Both the position numbers and the translations under genes were made by a program. A stretch of DNA of 64,000 nucleotides from Vitis vinifera (lineage: Eukaryota > Streptophyta > Magnoliopsida > Vitales > Vitaceae), in contig NC_081806.1 in the NCBI RefSeq assembly GCF_030704535.1, forward strand, positions 2,677,001 to 2,741,000, written 5' to 3'. The notes beneath the pieces are model-generated. The model saw only the letters and a list, made by a program, of their open reading frames with translations. It did not search any database and was not told where the DNA came from. Below are positions 50,864 through 64,000 of the stretch, in pieces (within the stretch, counting starts at the first letter, position 1; every line of letters begins with the position of its first letter).

Positions 50864-51052
50864 TTTTTTGATAGGTAAAAACAAAAGTGCATATATATAG
50901 AGAGAGAAAAAGGGGGTCCCAAAGTAAAGAGGGGCGACAAAAAACAACATCTGCCCTCACCTAGACCCCTACTAATCAAAAAGTTGATTAAAGAAAAATG
51001 CCCATCATCTAAAGACAGCTTTGTCCAAGACCAGAAATTACAAATGATTGTT
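50864..51052 (-). mobile_element. Short truncated non-LTR retroelement insertion
   Basis: Flanking direct repeats 'gtattctctttctt' (50,850-50,863) and 'gtgttctctttctt' (51,053-51,066) match at 13 of 14 positions. On the plus strand the insert starts with a T-run then 'gataggtaaaaaca'. Its complement is thus the 3' end and A-tail of a minus-oriented element ending 'cctatcaaaaaaaa', the same terminus as the LINE at 45.2 kb. Only about 189 bp remain, so this is a severely 5'-truncated LINE. Confidence 0.7.
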
Positions 51053-51066
51053 GTGTTCTCTTTCTT

Positions 51067-52239
51067 ACCCATTTACTTCCATGTTGCCCAGAATGTTAGC
51101 TGAATTTGCAACCACTCAAGAGTTGAAGCTTCTGTGTTCTCTCACTTATTTGCTTCCCTGCTGCCTAGGCATTTTCCAGATTACTTTAGATGGACTTAAC
51201 AACTCAGGCATTATTACAAGCATGGAAACGAAGTAAACAAAGTTTATTTTCCAAGATTTCAAGCTAGATGCTTGTCAAACCAAATTAATTTTCAAACATC
51301 CCTATATTGCCAAATTAACAGAATATGGAAAGAACACACCATTTCATTAAAGAAAATCACTTTAGTGAAGAGATTCCTATTACTGACTCATATACAAGTT
51401 CTAACTAATCTAATGTAGGGAAAAGAATTAAAATTTCTTTCTTGCACACTTGTATCTTATTGCTAGTTAAAACTCCAATGGAAAAACTGATTTCAATTAC
51501 ATTTAACAATACAAAAGAAGAAAGATACTAATTCCATTCACATTCAATACACACAAATAAAGAACGAAGGAGGATTCTGCAAAACCATCTGCCCAAAACA
51601 GCCCAAGCATCAATTTATTGGCCTAGAGATTTTAAGCATCTACTTATTGGCTTGGAGATTTTCCAAGCCCTAAAATTTGTGAAGGAGTATATGAAACAAA
51701 CCCAAGTGGATTTCAATGCATCATTAATCTGCTCTAACCTATTTAAGAAAAGGTTATTCTCTGATAAGAAGGAACATACCTGAACAAAGAAAAGTAGGCC
51801 ATTGTAATGTAACTGCAGATACCCCATAATGGAAAAAGGGAGATACCTGGATGGCAGATTGACCATTTCCACTTCTCTCACCCACAACTTCTGACATGTA
51901 AACTCATTCTATGAACTGTAGATAGAAACGAACTTCACAAACAATCAATATTACTTAGATTATGCCACAGTTACCTTCTTCTGCCATTTCCCTCTAAACT
52001 GAAAAAGTGGCTAAGCAATCAACAAATGCTAACTCTTTAATAAGAACAGAATCACAGTAAAAACAATGAAACTAGAACCTCCGTTCCCAATTCAAACAAA
52101 TATAGAAGAAACAGCTATTCAATTGGAGCTTTTTAAGTCATTCTTTTCTTTTCAAGAACAAAGAAACAAGGCATTAGAAGCTCTATTTGAAAGCATCTGA
52201 TTAAGAATTCTGATTCCTATCTCTTGTTCATCCCTTACA
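51067..52239. other. Spacer and probable 3' UTR of the 530-aa protein gene
   Basis: The bases nearest 52,239 are probably the 3' UTR of the minus-strand gene that ends there. The frame at 51,615-51,887 has no recognisable similarity. Nothing else was identified. Confidence 0.5.
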
Positions 52240-53832
52240 CTAGTTTTGGAATAGATGACTGTCTTTGATGTCTGGGGTTTGAAATGCCATAAGTCCACCA
52301 TCAGCTTTGTAATTCAAATGGCTGCGCAAATTATTGGCAACAAAATGTTCTGGAAAAGCGTTACTTCCAGCAGAGAATCTTATGGCTCCTCCATTCATCC
52401 TTAGACCCAATATGTTATTCTCTCGGGGTAGATTCTCCAGACCAACTTGATTTGGAATGTTAAAATATCCATTCAAACCCTGATGAAGTGGAATGGGAAA
52501 CCCAGCACTGAAACTTGAAGTTGGAATGCTATTTTGGTCTATACCACTGACATTTCTGGACCCCATTTGAGAAAAACTTCCAATTTTCTCTTCTTGCTGG
52601 ATGCCTAAAAAGTTTCCACGATGAAAGCTTGCACTAGGTACTAGATTTGATCTTTCTGAAGTCATGGCCATTTTGTTCCCAGAAATTCCTGGTTGAATAT
52701 AATTGCAAAAGGAAGAATCAAGCCTGTAGTTTTCATAGCAGGGCTCAGGTAGAACAGTAGGTAAGGTCAAATACATCGAAGAAGCTACTTGATCAGAGGG
52801 ATTGGACAAGAAGTTTGGCCTTGTAGCAGATAAATCCAACATTTCTCCTTTGTTCCTTTCAGTTGATGTCAAGGGTCCAATAGCTTGACCTTGGTCAACT
52901 TGATCTTTAGGGACTTCACATGGAATGCTGGAACCAGCAGTCCTGTGGCTTTTTATAGACATCTCCAGAGATCTATCATTGCAATTTTGAGCTTCCAAGC
53001 CTGTTTCAAAGTTGTCCTGGTGCTGCACTTGGCCATTCCCCTGTCCTCCCCTTGTTGGATGCGTACCAGAACCAACCTTCTTTTTGCCTTTTACAGACTT
53101 CTCTAAAGATCCAACTTTACAATTCTGAGCTTTCATGCCTGATTCAAAGATAGCATGATGTTGTGCTAGGATGTTCTCTTGCCCATTACTGCTTTTTCTC
53201 TTTGCTGACCTTGCAGTAGAATTAGCTGTCCTTTTTACACACCTGCCTAAAGATCCTCCCTTGCAATTTTGAGCTTCCAAGCCCAAAACAAAGTTGTTCT
53301 GATGCTGCACTTGGACGTTCTCCTGCCGACAATCACCCCCTCTCCTTGATGACCGAGAATTAGTACCATCAGGCATCAATTTATGCATTTCTTCCCTCAT
53401 CCAAACAAACAAGTTTTCTCTTGCAACTTTAAGATCCTCTAATAAGGACTCCATGAAGATTTTAAAATCATCCAATGTTGCTGGATCACATGCATTGCTC
53501 TTACTCTTCTTTTTATTAACTTTCTTGAAAGAATCCCTCTTCGTCTCTTTACTATCTAAATTATTCCTCTTGCTTGATCCAATCTGCATTTTGTTAGCTT
53601 TCCCAATTTTGAAGTGATCCCCTGAACTACGATCAGACTTACCTTCTGCTTGAGATCTAGGAGTACCACTGGTTTCATCATTTTCAGGCGAAATAAGAGA
53701 GGAAACCAGTTTGTGCTTCTTGAGAACTGGCTCACCACTGGAACTCGATTTGGAATTATCACTTGAAGAATCAACGTCGCTGTCTCTCCTCCTGAACTCC
53801 CACCTCTGCTGAAATTTCAGGTCTTCACTCAT
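52240..53832 (-). CDS. Uncharacterised nuclear-type protein with three internal repeats
   Basis: An uninterrupted minus-strand frame encodes 530 residues from the ATG at 53,832; the same frame stays open 24 bases further upstream with no other ATG. I do not recognise a named domain. Residues 18-36 are Ser/Asp-rich. Basic clusters at 38-41 (KKHK), 101-111 ('FKKVNKKKSK') and 209-213 ('AKRKS') look like nuclear localisation signals. Residues 121-153 are a possible amphipathic helix ('FKIFMESLLEDLKVARENLF'). Residues about 170-301 hold three tandem repeats of 40-47 residues sharing 'QVQHQ..NFE.GLEAQNC..GSLE.SVK'. The remaining C-terminal 230 residues are low in charge and rich in Asn, Ser and Gly. 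Length, codon use and the nearby leader exon support a real gene. A DNA- or chromatin-associated role is only a guess from the basic, disordered character. Confidence 0.75.
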   Translation of the reverse strand: MSEDLKFQQRWEFRRRDSDVDSSSDNSKSSSSGEPVLKKHKLVSSLISPENDETSGTPRSQAEGKSDRSSGDHFKIGKANKMQIGSSKRNNLDSKETKRDSFKKVNKKKSKSNACDPATLDDFKIFMESLLEDLKVARENLFVWMREEMHKLMPDGTNSRSSRRGGDCRQENVQVQHQNNFVLGLEAQNCKGGSLGRCVKRTANSTARSAKRKSSNGQENILAQHHAIFESGMKAQNCKVGSLEKSVKGKKKVGSGTHPTRGGQGNGQVQHQDNFETGLEAQNCNDRSLEMSIKSHRTAGSSIPCEVPKDQVDQGQAIGPLTSTERNKGEMLDLSATRPNFLSNPSDQVASSMYLTLPTVLPEPCYENYRLDSSFCNYIQPGISGNKMAMTSERSNLVPSASFHRGNFLGIQQEEKIGSFSQMGSRNVSGIDQNSIPTSSFSAGFPIPLHQGLNGYFNIPNQVGLENLPRENNILGLRMNGGAIRFSAGSNAFPEHFVANNLRSHLNYKADGGLMAFQTPDIKDSHLFQN

Positions 53833-54775
53833 GTTAGTACTTGGGGATATAATCACAACTATATAACTATGTGCTCAATCCCCGGGAGAGTCCGACCATA
53901 AATGACTAGACCCACTTATCATCAAAGTTTCAACTGCTTGTTTGGAGAATGAAATCAGTTTGATAGAAGGATTTCCACTGCAACTGCACCTTGAACTCAT
54001 TTGAAAGATTGTACCAGTGATTCTAGCAGCACCCCTCCTCACAAATCAAATTTTGTGAAGAGACATCATGATTAACCGCTCCATCATCCTCTTTCTTTGA
54101 TACATCATGAGAAAGAAAAGTGAAACATTGATCAGAAAGTCTGAAAGGAAAGACTAATCAAATGGTCGCCATAATAATATCCTCATATCCAAAAAAAATA
54201 GCATTGAAAAACCATAATCAGACCCGAAAAGATGATAATGATAATAAAACAAGTGTGTAAATTCAATAGAATGAACCATGGGCAGGGAAGGCCAAATAAT
54301 ATCAAACAAATGGATTCCCTCGGATTTTAATTCTGCGACCAAACTGAGAATTCAGAATGACCGTTCAAAGGTAGACACAATATATCAATAAAAAACAACA
54401 GAAAGAAATAAAGGCAGATGTAAAAGCAAGTATACAATTTAGTCCACAGTAAACTCAACACATACTCTTCCAATTCAAGAAACCCCAAATTCTGAACATA
54501 CCCACAATGAGAACAATCAATAAAACTATCCAAATCATGAACCCTAAAAACTCCCGAATCAAAAAACTAATAGAAGGGAATATATAAGAATACAGAAACT
54601 CACAGGACATACTAAAAACAGAAAAAATCAATACAAACCCAGAAATATGATCACAACAGCCAACAAAAAGGCATCAGCCAATCAATCAATGAATAAAAAT
54701 AAATACAAAAATCAAACACAAACCATCAAAAACATATATCCTGGGTTTTTCTCATTGGGATAGATAGTTTCTCAC
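53833..54775. other. Probable leader intron of the 530-aa protein gene
   Basis: No coding sequence is supported. The short minus-strand frames at 54,154-54,342 and 54,327-54,533 lack similarity. The region is best read as intron and leader of the gene ending at 52,240. Confidence 0.35.
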
Positions 54776-54920
54776 CATACACCCAGCACAAGAGCAACCT
54801 CTGCGGATGAAGCCCAACCCCATTTTTTTCCTCCCATTTCTCTCGACATTTATTTCTTTGCTTCCTCTCCCAAAAAGGAAACAAAGGATTCTCCTCTGTA
54901 TGTGTGCGTGATGTTTCTAT
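54776..54920 (-). other. Probable leader exon of the 530-aa protein gene
   Basis: On the minus strand the sequence around 54,776 reads 'GTGTATG' followed by GTGAGAAAC, a strong splice donor, about 0.9 kb upstream of the start codon. The stretch before it is GC-richer than its surroundings. This suggests a non-coding first exon with its start near 54,900; the matching acceptor just upstream of 53,832 is not certain. Confidence 0.35.
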
Positions 54921-57900
54921 GTGTGTGCAGCATTGCCGTAAATGGTGAGTTAGTGAGTGGGTTGTTGTGGATGTGGCAGATAGTTATGGGGGATTATAAC
55001 TTCCTTTTTTTTTTCTTTTTCTTTTTTGTCAATGAGTTGGTCTGGTAGATATCCACAAACCACACACCCCCATTTAATGATTTTTTGTGGATATTACACT
55101 CACATTCACACCTTCACTTAGCTGTTTCTTTTTCATTCTTTGGAAACAAAAGTTGCCTTCTTATAATAATCTTCTCTTTTGCCTTTTCCAGATGTAGACC
55201 CTTTTTTTCTTGGACTATCAAGCTTGCCTACCCTCTTTATATCATTTCATCTGCCATGTTTGGATGATTACCTTTCTTGCTTTTCTTAAATCTTCTATTA
55301 ATATAATTTAATCATAATTACGTGGACTAATTTAATTTACACATTGTGATCATTGCATGTTTGAGATGATGGGAAAATGGGAGAGTTCTATTCTAAGAAA
55401 AATGGTGAATAAATGGGAGATTTGTTTTATGGGCAATGTGTGTGGTAATATGTTTTGGGTTATGGGAAGAGAACATATATGATTTGATAGTTAGTGACAA
55501 CCCAAAAAAAGAAGTGTCATCTTTTTGTGACAGTGGGGGGTATAAACCACCACAATTGCCAAGTGAAATAAAGGGGAAGAAAGCAACAACTCCCACAAAA
55601 ATGGCAGCCTAGCCACAAAAGATTCTTCCTTTTGATTTTGTTCTTTTTGGAAATGGAAGGCACTTTGGAAATTGATGCAAAAATGTTGATTTAATTGATT
55701 AAGATGAGTAGTATGTATTAAAGTGCATTAATGGGTGATTTGATGTCAGTCATGGGAAAAGAAAAGACTTTATGGCAAGTTTGACTGCAAAAAAAAAAAA
55801 AATTGAATTTGTCCCACATCTGAAAAGAGAAAAAAGAATTTAGCATGGCAAGTTTTTATGAAAAAATTTCAAATGAGGCATTAAATTGAATTTCTAATAT
55901 TAGCTGTTGTTCTTCTGCATATGTATTTATGGCACATTCTTACTCTTACACACACCCAAATAATACCGGAGGAGTGAAATCCATCTTCACCCATTTGAAT
56001 ATTTAGGTCAGACTTCTCCAGAAGCGATGTGGATTGTGGGATGTGACATATAGAATGTGGAAAAGAAAGACATGTTGTCCCCATCACATGTAGGTAAGGT
56101 TTAATGTTGCAGATTGAATAATTTTACAGGCATCGTTGCTATCCTTTTTCCAATGACTGTATGCTGCAATATAATAACTTGTCCTTCAACCCTTTAAGGC
56201 TATGTTTGAATCCAAAAAGTTTGGAGGAAAATGTAAGAGAAATAAAATAAACTGAAAAAATGAGAAAAAAAAATGAAGAAAAATAAAAAGTTGATTTAAA
56301 ATCAATAAATTATTTTTATATGTTATTTCAAATTCATTTCACCTATTTTCCTTTTCTATGTAAAAATTAAATAACTTAAAAAAGTATACATTTCTAATTA
56401 ATTTGAATTATATTTAATTTATTTCCTATTTTCAATAGTGAAACCAAATATTAGAAAATCATTAGTGGGAACCAAACATAGCCTTACCAAAATGATGGAC
56501 TTGATGCCCATCTTCATTTATGACTGTTTTGGAAGGACTCTCTACCAAGACTAATACTTAATAGGAGCCAAGATCAGATACTCAAGAAGCCTTCAAGATT
56601 TGGAGTTTGTCCACTAAGTATCAGCTTTAACAACATCAGAATACAGATAACATGCACTACACCATCTTGATATCTGGAGATGAACTCCCAATAAGTATAA
56701 AAAAAAAAAACCAATTGCTCAACCAAGTGGAATCATTCAGATTTCCAAATTGGTGACCAGGATCAGAGCTACGTATACCTGCTTACAAAATTGCATCTTC
56801 AGTTACCTTTTTATGGGGCCAAATTGCCATGGGTGCTTCAAACTATGACAGTCTTAAACAGCTCAAAGGCGGCCCAGCAACCTGGAGGGGAAAAATTCAG
56901 AGGAAAGTTTCACGTCCCAACCAGGAGAAGTAATTATGTATATATATTGAAGTAAAGAATGATTACGTGAAAGCAATGCATGAACCCTATTTTGACCAAA
57001 TTAGTATTGCTTGCTTTCCATTTGAACTGAGCAGTCAGCACAAGCTATGCTAAAAGTGGTGTAATTTTGGTAGAATTTTTTTTTCATTGCCATCATTTTT
57101 GTTGACCAAGCATGAATGAGCTATATGATGACTGTTGTCATCGGAGAACAGTGATGGTGCTCTACTAGTGAATCTAAAAAAATCAGGTTGTCTGCTATAA
57201 AAGTTAATGAGAATCTTGTGATTACCTCATGAATCATACATCTGACCAAACAACAACCCCCTGACAATTGCCTTCAAATGTAGGGTAGCATCACGTTCAT
57301 CATATCAACAGAAATCCACATGGTTCTTCTCTGATTCAGAATTTTCTTTTTCTTTTTCAATGGAATGGAAGGGCACCTCTACTCAACTTGCACAAGTGAA
57401 ACTACTATTCCCTCTTATGTTAGCTTCAAAACTCTCAATGTTGCTTTTGACACTGTTTTAGTGACTCTCAGGTAACCTGCAGAAGCATGGGGAAGAGCAA
57501 CACAAATATCCAAACATGATCAGTACAAAACACTTCACTGCCTCAGTGACTTGTCAGTCACCTGCACTAAACAGAAATCAAGAGAAACATTCATATTTCA
57601 TCTTTTATTTTGTTTCTCTTCCTCAGCAAATGTAGTACATGAGGAATATAAAAATATCTCATCCTGACAGTAAACAACAAAGAACACGTTTCATGGAAGG
57701 CATTTAAATGTTTAAGTGAGGCCTTTAAGGCTGTTTGATAGTTATTTCAATCTTCGGGAATGTCAAAGGCTACTTAACACGACCATCATGGGCACACCAA
57801 CACCACTGAAAGTACTGTCCAGTATGATGTGCATTGAACCATGAGAAAAGGGTATTAAACTGAAACATTTAGTTAATATCAATTTTTTCAATTTACCAAT

Positions 57901-58063
57901 TCATTACAATTGCACTTACTTCAGTTATGTGTGTGCACATACTGGAAAGGAATTTAACAAATACACTTAGGTTCCTTATGAGGAGAAAGTGGCTCCGACT
58001 GAGATACCGGTATCATAAATAAAGGACATTTCAGTATGCAACAGCAATAGTAGCTAAAATAAC
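54921..58063. other. Intergenic DNA, promoter side of the 530-aa gene and 3' side of MurE
   Basis: The left part should hold the promoter of the 530-aa gene. The last several hundred bases before 58,064 are probably the MurE 3' UTR. Between them are AT-rich stretches (56,200-56,470) and short frames without similarity (55,085-55,267; 55,393-55,596; 55,881-56,087). Confidence 0.5.
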
Positions 58064-61881
<3,818 letters not shown>

Positions 61882-64000
61882 TGAAGCGTGTTCAAGCAAA
61901 CGAAAGGGTTTAGGGTTTTACTGGGGCGGAAGGTGGTATAAGCAACAGTGCAGTGCCGCCGGTGTCACTGAATGCAGAAAACAGTTTGGATAACATGAAT
62001 TCAATACTAGTCTTGAAAACTTCACCCAAAACAAAAAATAATTGAGACTTGAGGCTGATAAGCTCAACCTCAATGTCCAGACTCTCCACAATCCAAGCTC
62101 GGGCCCAGTACCCCAGCCCAGCCCTAAATAACTATTGGACTAGGCCTTCTTCTGGCCCAAGTGCGAAGGACGAATGATTAAATTTTAAGCCCATATATCC
62201 AAAGGTGGATGGAGGAGGCATGATGGTCAGGGAAATGATAGTGCTAGGCTGTGGGGTGGGTGGTGTGTGGGTGGTGTCTGCCACTAAATGTGTGCACGAA
62301 GCAAGGAAAGGCTGTCACTGAAACCTCAAACTGCCATCAATGGAATGCCAACCCTAGACACGATGACTCATCCACATTCAGGACATCCAATCATTAGATC
62401 CTGCACATTTGCTTGCCCTTCCTCACTCTTCCTACTTGTACTAGATTCCAATCAATACAGTAACCTTTTCCATCTTTGATTTTTAGGGAAGGATGTAGTG
62501 TATTGTAAGATGAAATTGATTCAATGCAGAAGGGAAAAATGAAAACGAAATATTAGCTCTGGTAAAAAAAAAAAAAAATTGATAATAATTTTTTTTTAAG
62601 AATAAAAAATATAATGTTTCAAAATAATTTTTTTTTTATTTTTACTTATTTTTTAATGATTTTTTTAAAATATAATTATACAAACAACGTTAAATGATAA
62701 AAATAAAATATCAAATATAATTATTGAAATAAAATTATAATCATTTTTATCCATTAAGACTATCTTTGATTCTCGAACAATAAAAGAGAAAAAAAATAAA
62801 GATTGAATAAAATGGTTTTCTTATGTTTAATTTTGTTTTAGAAATTACAAAAAATAAATAAATATTATTAAATTTAATAAAAGTTTTATGAATTTTTAAA
62901 TTCTTTATATTGAGAAAGAAAAATAAGTAAAAAAAAGTTTAAAGAAATGTATAAAATAAACATTTATCCTACTTTTATTTTATTTTATTTTTCCTTCCTT
63001 TTTGTTGTCCTCTTTATTTTTTTCCTTCATATTTTTTTTAAATCTTTTTTTGGGAATAATGTTTGAGAATATTATAAAATAGCTTTTTACTATATGTTTG
63101 ATTTCTAGGAAATACTACAAAAATAAAAATAAAATATTAAGAAAAATGGGTTTTTTTATGTTTAGTTTTATTGTGAAAAAAAAAAACAAATATAATTAAA
63201 TTATTTTAAAATGTATACATTTAAATTTTATTTTATCTTTACATAAGTGAAAATTAATAAGTAAAATAAAATTTAAATACATATAAAAATAAATTATTTT
63301 TTATTTTACTTCATTTTTCTTTCTTCCAATTTTTTTCTCCATTTTTCTTTTTTCACATTTTCCCTCAAAAATATCAAACACCAAGTATGAAAAATACTTA
63401 AAGATCCAAACAATAAAAAAAGGGGGAAAAGGAAAAGTGAAAAACCAATAGGTTGACTCCCAAGTGTGTTAGCATATGGTGTGGTGGGTAGGTCATCCCC
63501 CTCAACCCAAACCCCTCCTATGGGTCACATCCCCATGAGGGTTCTCAAAACCAAACCTTATAAATTATGACACATATTTTCTTTGTCCTAACCCATGATG
63601 TGTAAGCTCTACTTAGAATATTTATGGGTCATTTAAAAAAATAAACAAAGCATGCTAAAATATTTGTATACTTAGTCATAAAATAATCACCCATAAAGTT
63701 CATGATGGAAGCAGGCTAATAAAATAATGGGGAGATGGGATTTAGCTCAAATCAAACCAGTGAAAAAAAGAAAAACAACAAAATCATTATTGGAAATGGA
63801 TTGAGAGGGAAGACATTGAATAGGCCACTACTTTTGGGCACATGTTGGTAGCCCCATGCTTTCAAATTGGTTAATTGTCTCCTTCTCATAAGTTCATAAC
63901 ATACACATATATATGCATTGCATGGATCAAAGGCATCCACCCAAAAAGAAGAAAAACAAGTGGAAAAAATACAAAATTTAGAGAGGTTAGTAGGGTTTAA
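61882..64000. other. MurE promoter region and AT-rich intergenic DNA
   Basis: The first few hundred bases upstream of the MurE start are its likely leader and promoter. From 62,560 onward the sequence is mostly A/T with poly-A and poly-T runs. The short frames at 62,288-62,479 (+) and 63,752-63,940 (-) have no similarity I recognise. The window ends without another supported gene. Confidence 0.5.

Noticed and set aside
51615..51887. 90-codon minus-strand frame downstream of the 530-aa gene
   Set aside because: There is no similarity, splice context or codon bias to suggest a gene. It is more likely 3' UTR or spacer.

Overview
The window is nuclear DNA from a flowering plant. Genes are split by many GT-AG introns, spacers are very AT-rich, and plant retroelements and DNA transposons lie between and inside genes. 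The protein sequences look like those of a woody eudicot. The LINE and intron style reminds me of grapevine (Vitis), but that species call is inference only.

Layout. Bases 1-10,600 are a transposon graveyard: a diverged direct duplication, a CACTA terminus, a CACTA-type transposase remnant, a Ty1/copia remnant, and one doubtful Pro/Thr-rich reading frame. At 10.6-11.6 kb lies the broken 3' part of a plasma-membrane H+-ATPase gene. After AT-rich spacer comes the only intact plus-strand gene, a YODA-type MAPKKK (leader from about 15.5 kb, CDS 17,672-23,758, 901 aa). All later genes are on the minus strand: a TIC32-like short-chain dehydrogenase (24,858-29,884, 315 aa), a PIP1 aquaporin (31,738-34,584, 287 aa), a PA-domain signal peptide peptidase-like protease (39,280-48,839, 548 aa), an uncharacterised nuclear-type protein with three internal repeats (52,240-53,832, 530 aa), and a plastid MurE homologue (58,064-61,881, 769 aa). 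I rebuilt the exons of the multi-exon genes by hand from splice sites, reading frame and family similarity. In each, the exon phases close exactly to a whole number of codons.

The genes do not form a pathway. They are ordinary single-copy plant loci: signalling (YODA), two chloroplast-linked proteins (TIC32-like, MurE), water transport (PIP1) and intramembrane proteolysis (SPPL). YODA and the TIC32-like gene converge with about 1.1 kb between their stop codons.

The most informative extras are nested or transcript-level structures. (1) A 270-bp TRIM retroelement with 75-bp LTRs sits inside a 5'-truncated LINE, itself inside an SPPL intron and flanked by a perfect 16-bp target duplication. (2) A 655-bp Mutator-like MITE with a 9-bp target duplication lies upstream of the TIC32-like gene. 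(3) A 99-nt phase-0 intron in the TIC32-like gene has no stop codon and could be retained in frame. (4) An unannotated 48-nt phase-0 exon candidate lies in the SPPL gene. (5) A long G-run tract sits in the YODA leader intron. I saw no strong evidence for an entirely new biological system.
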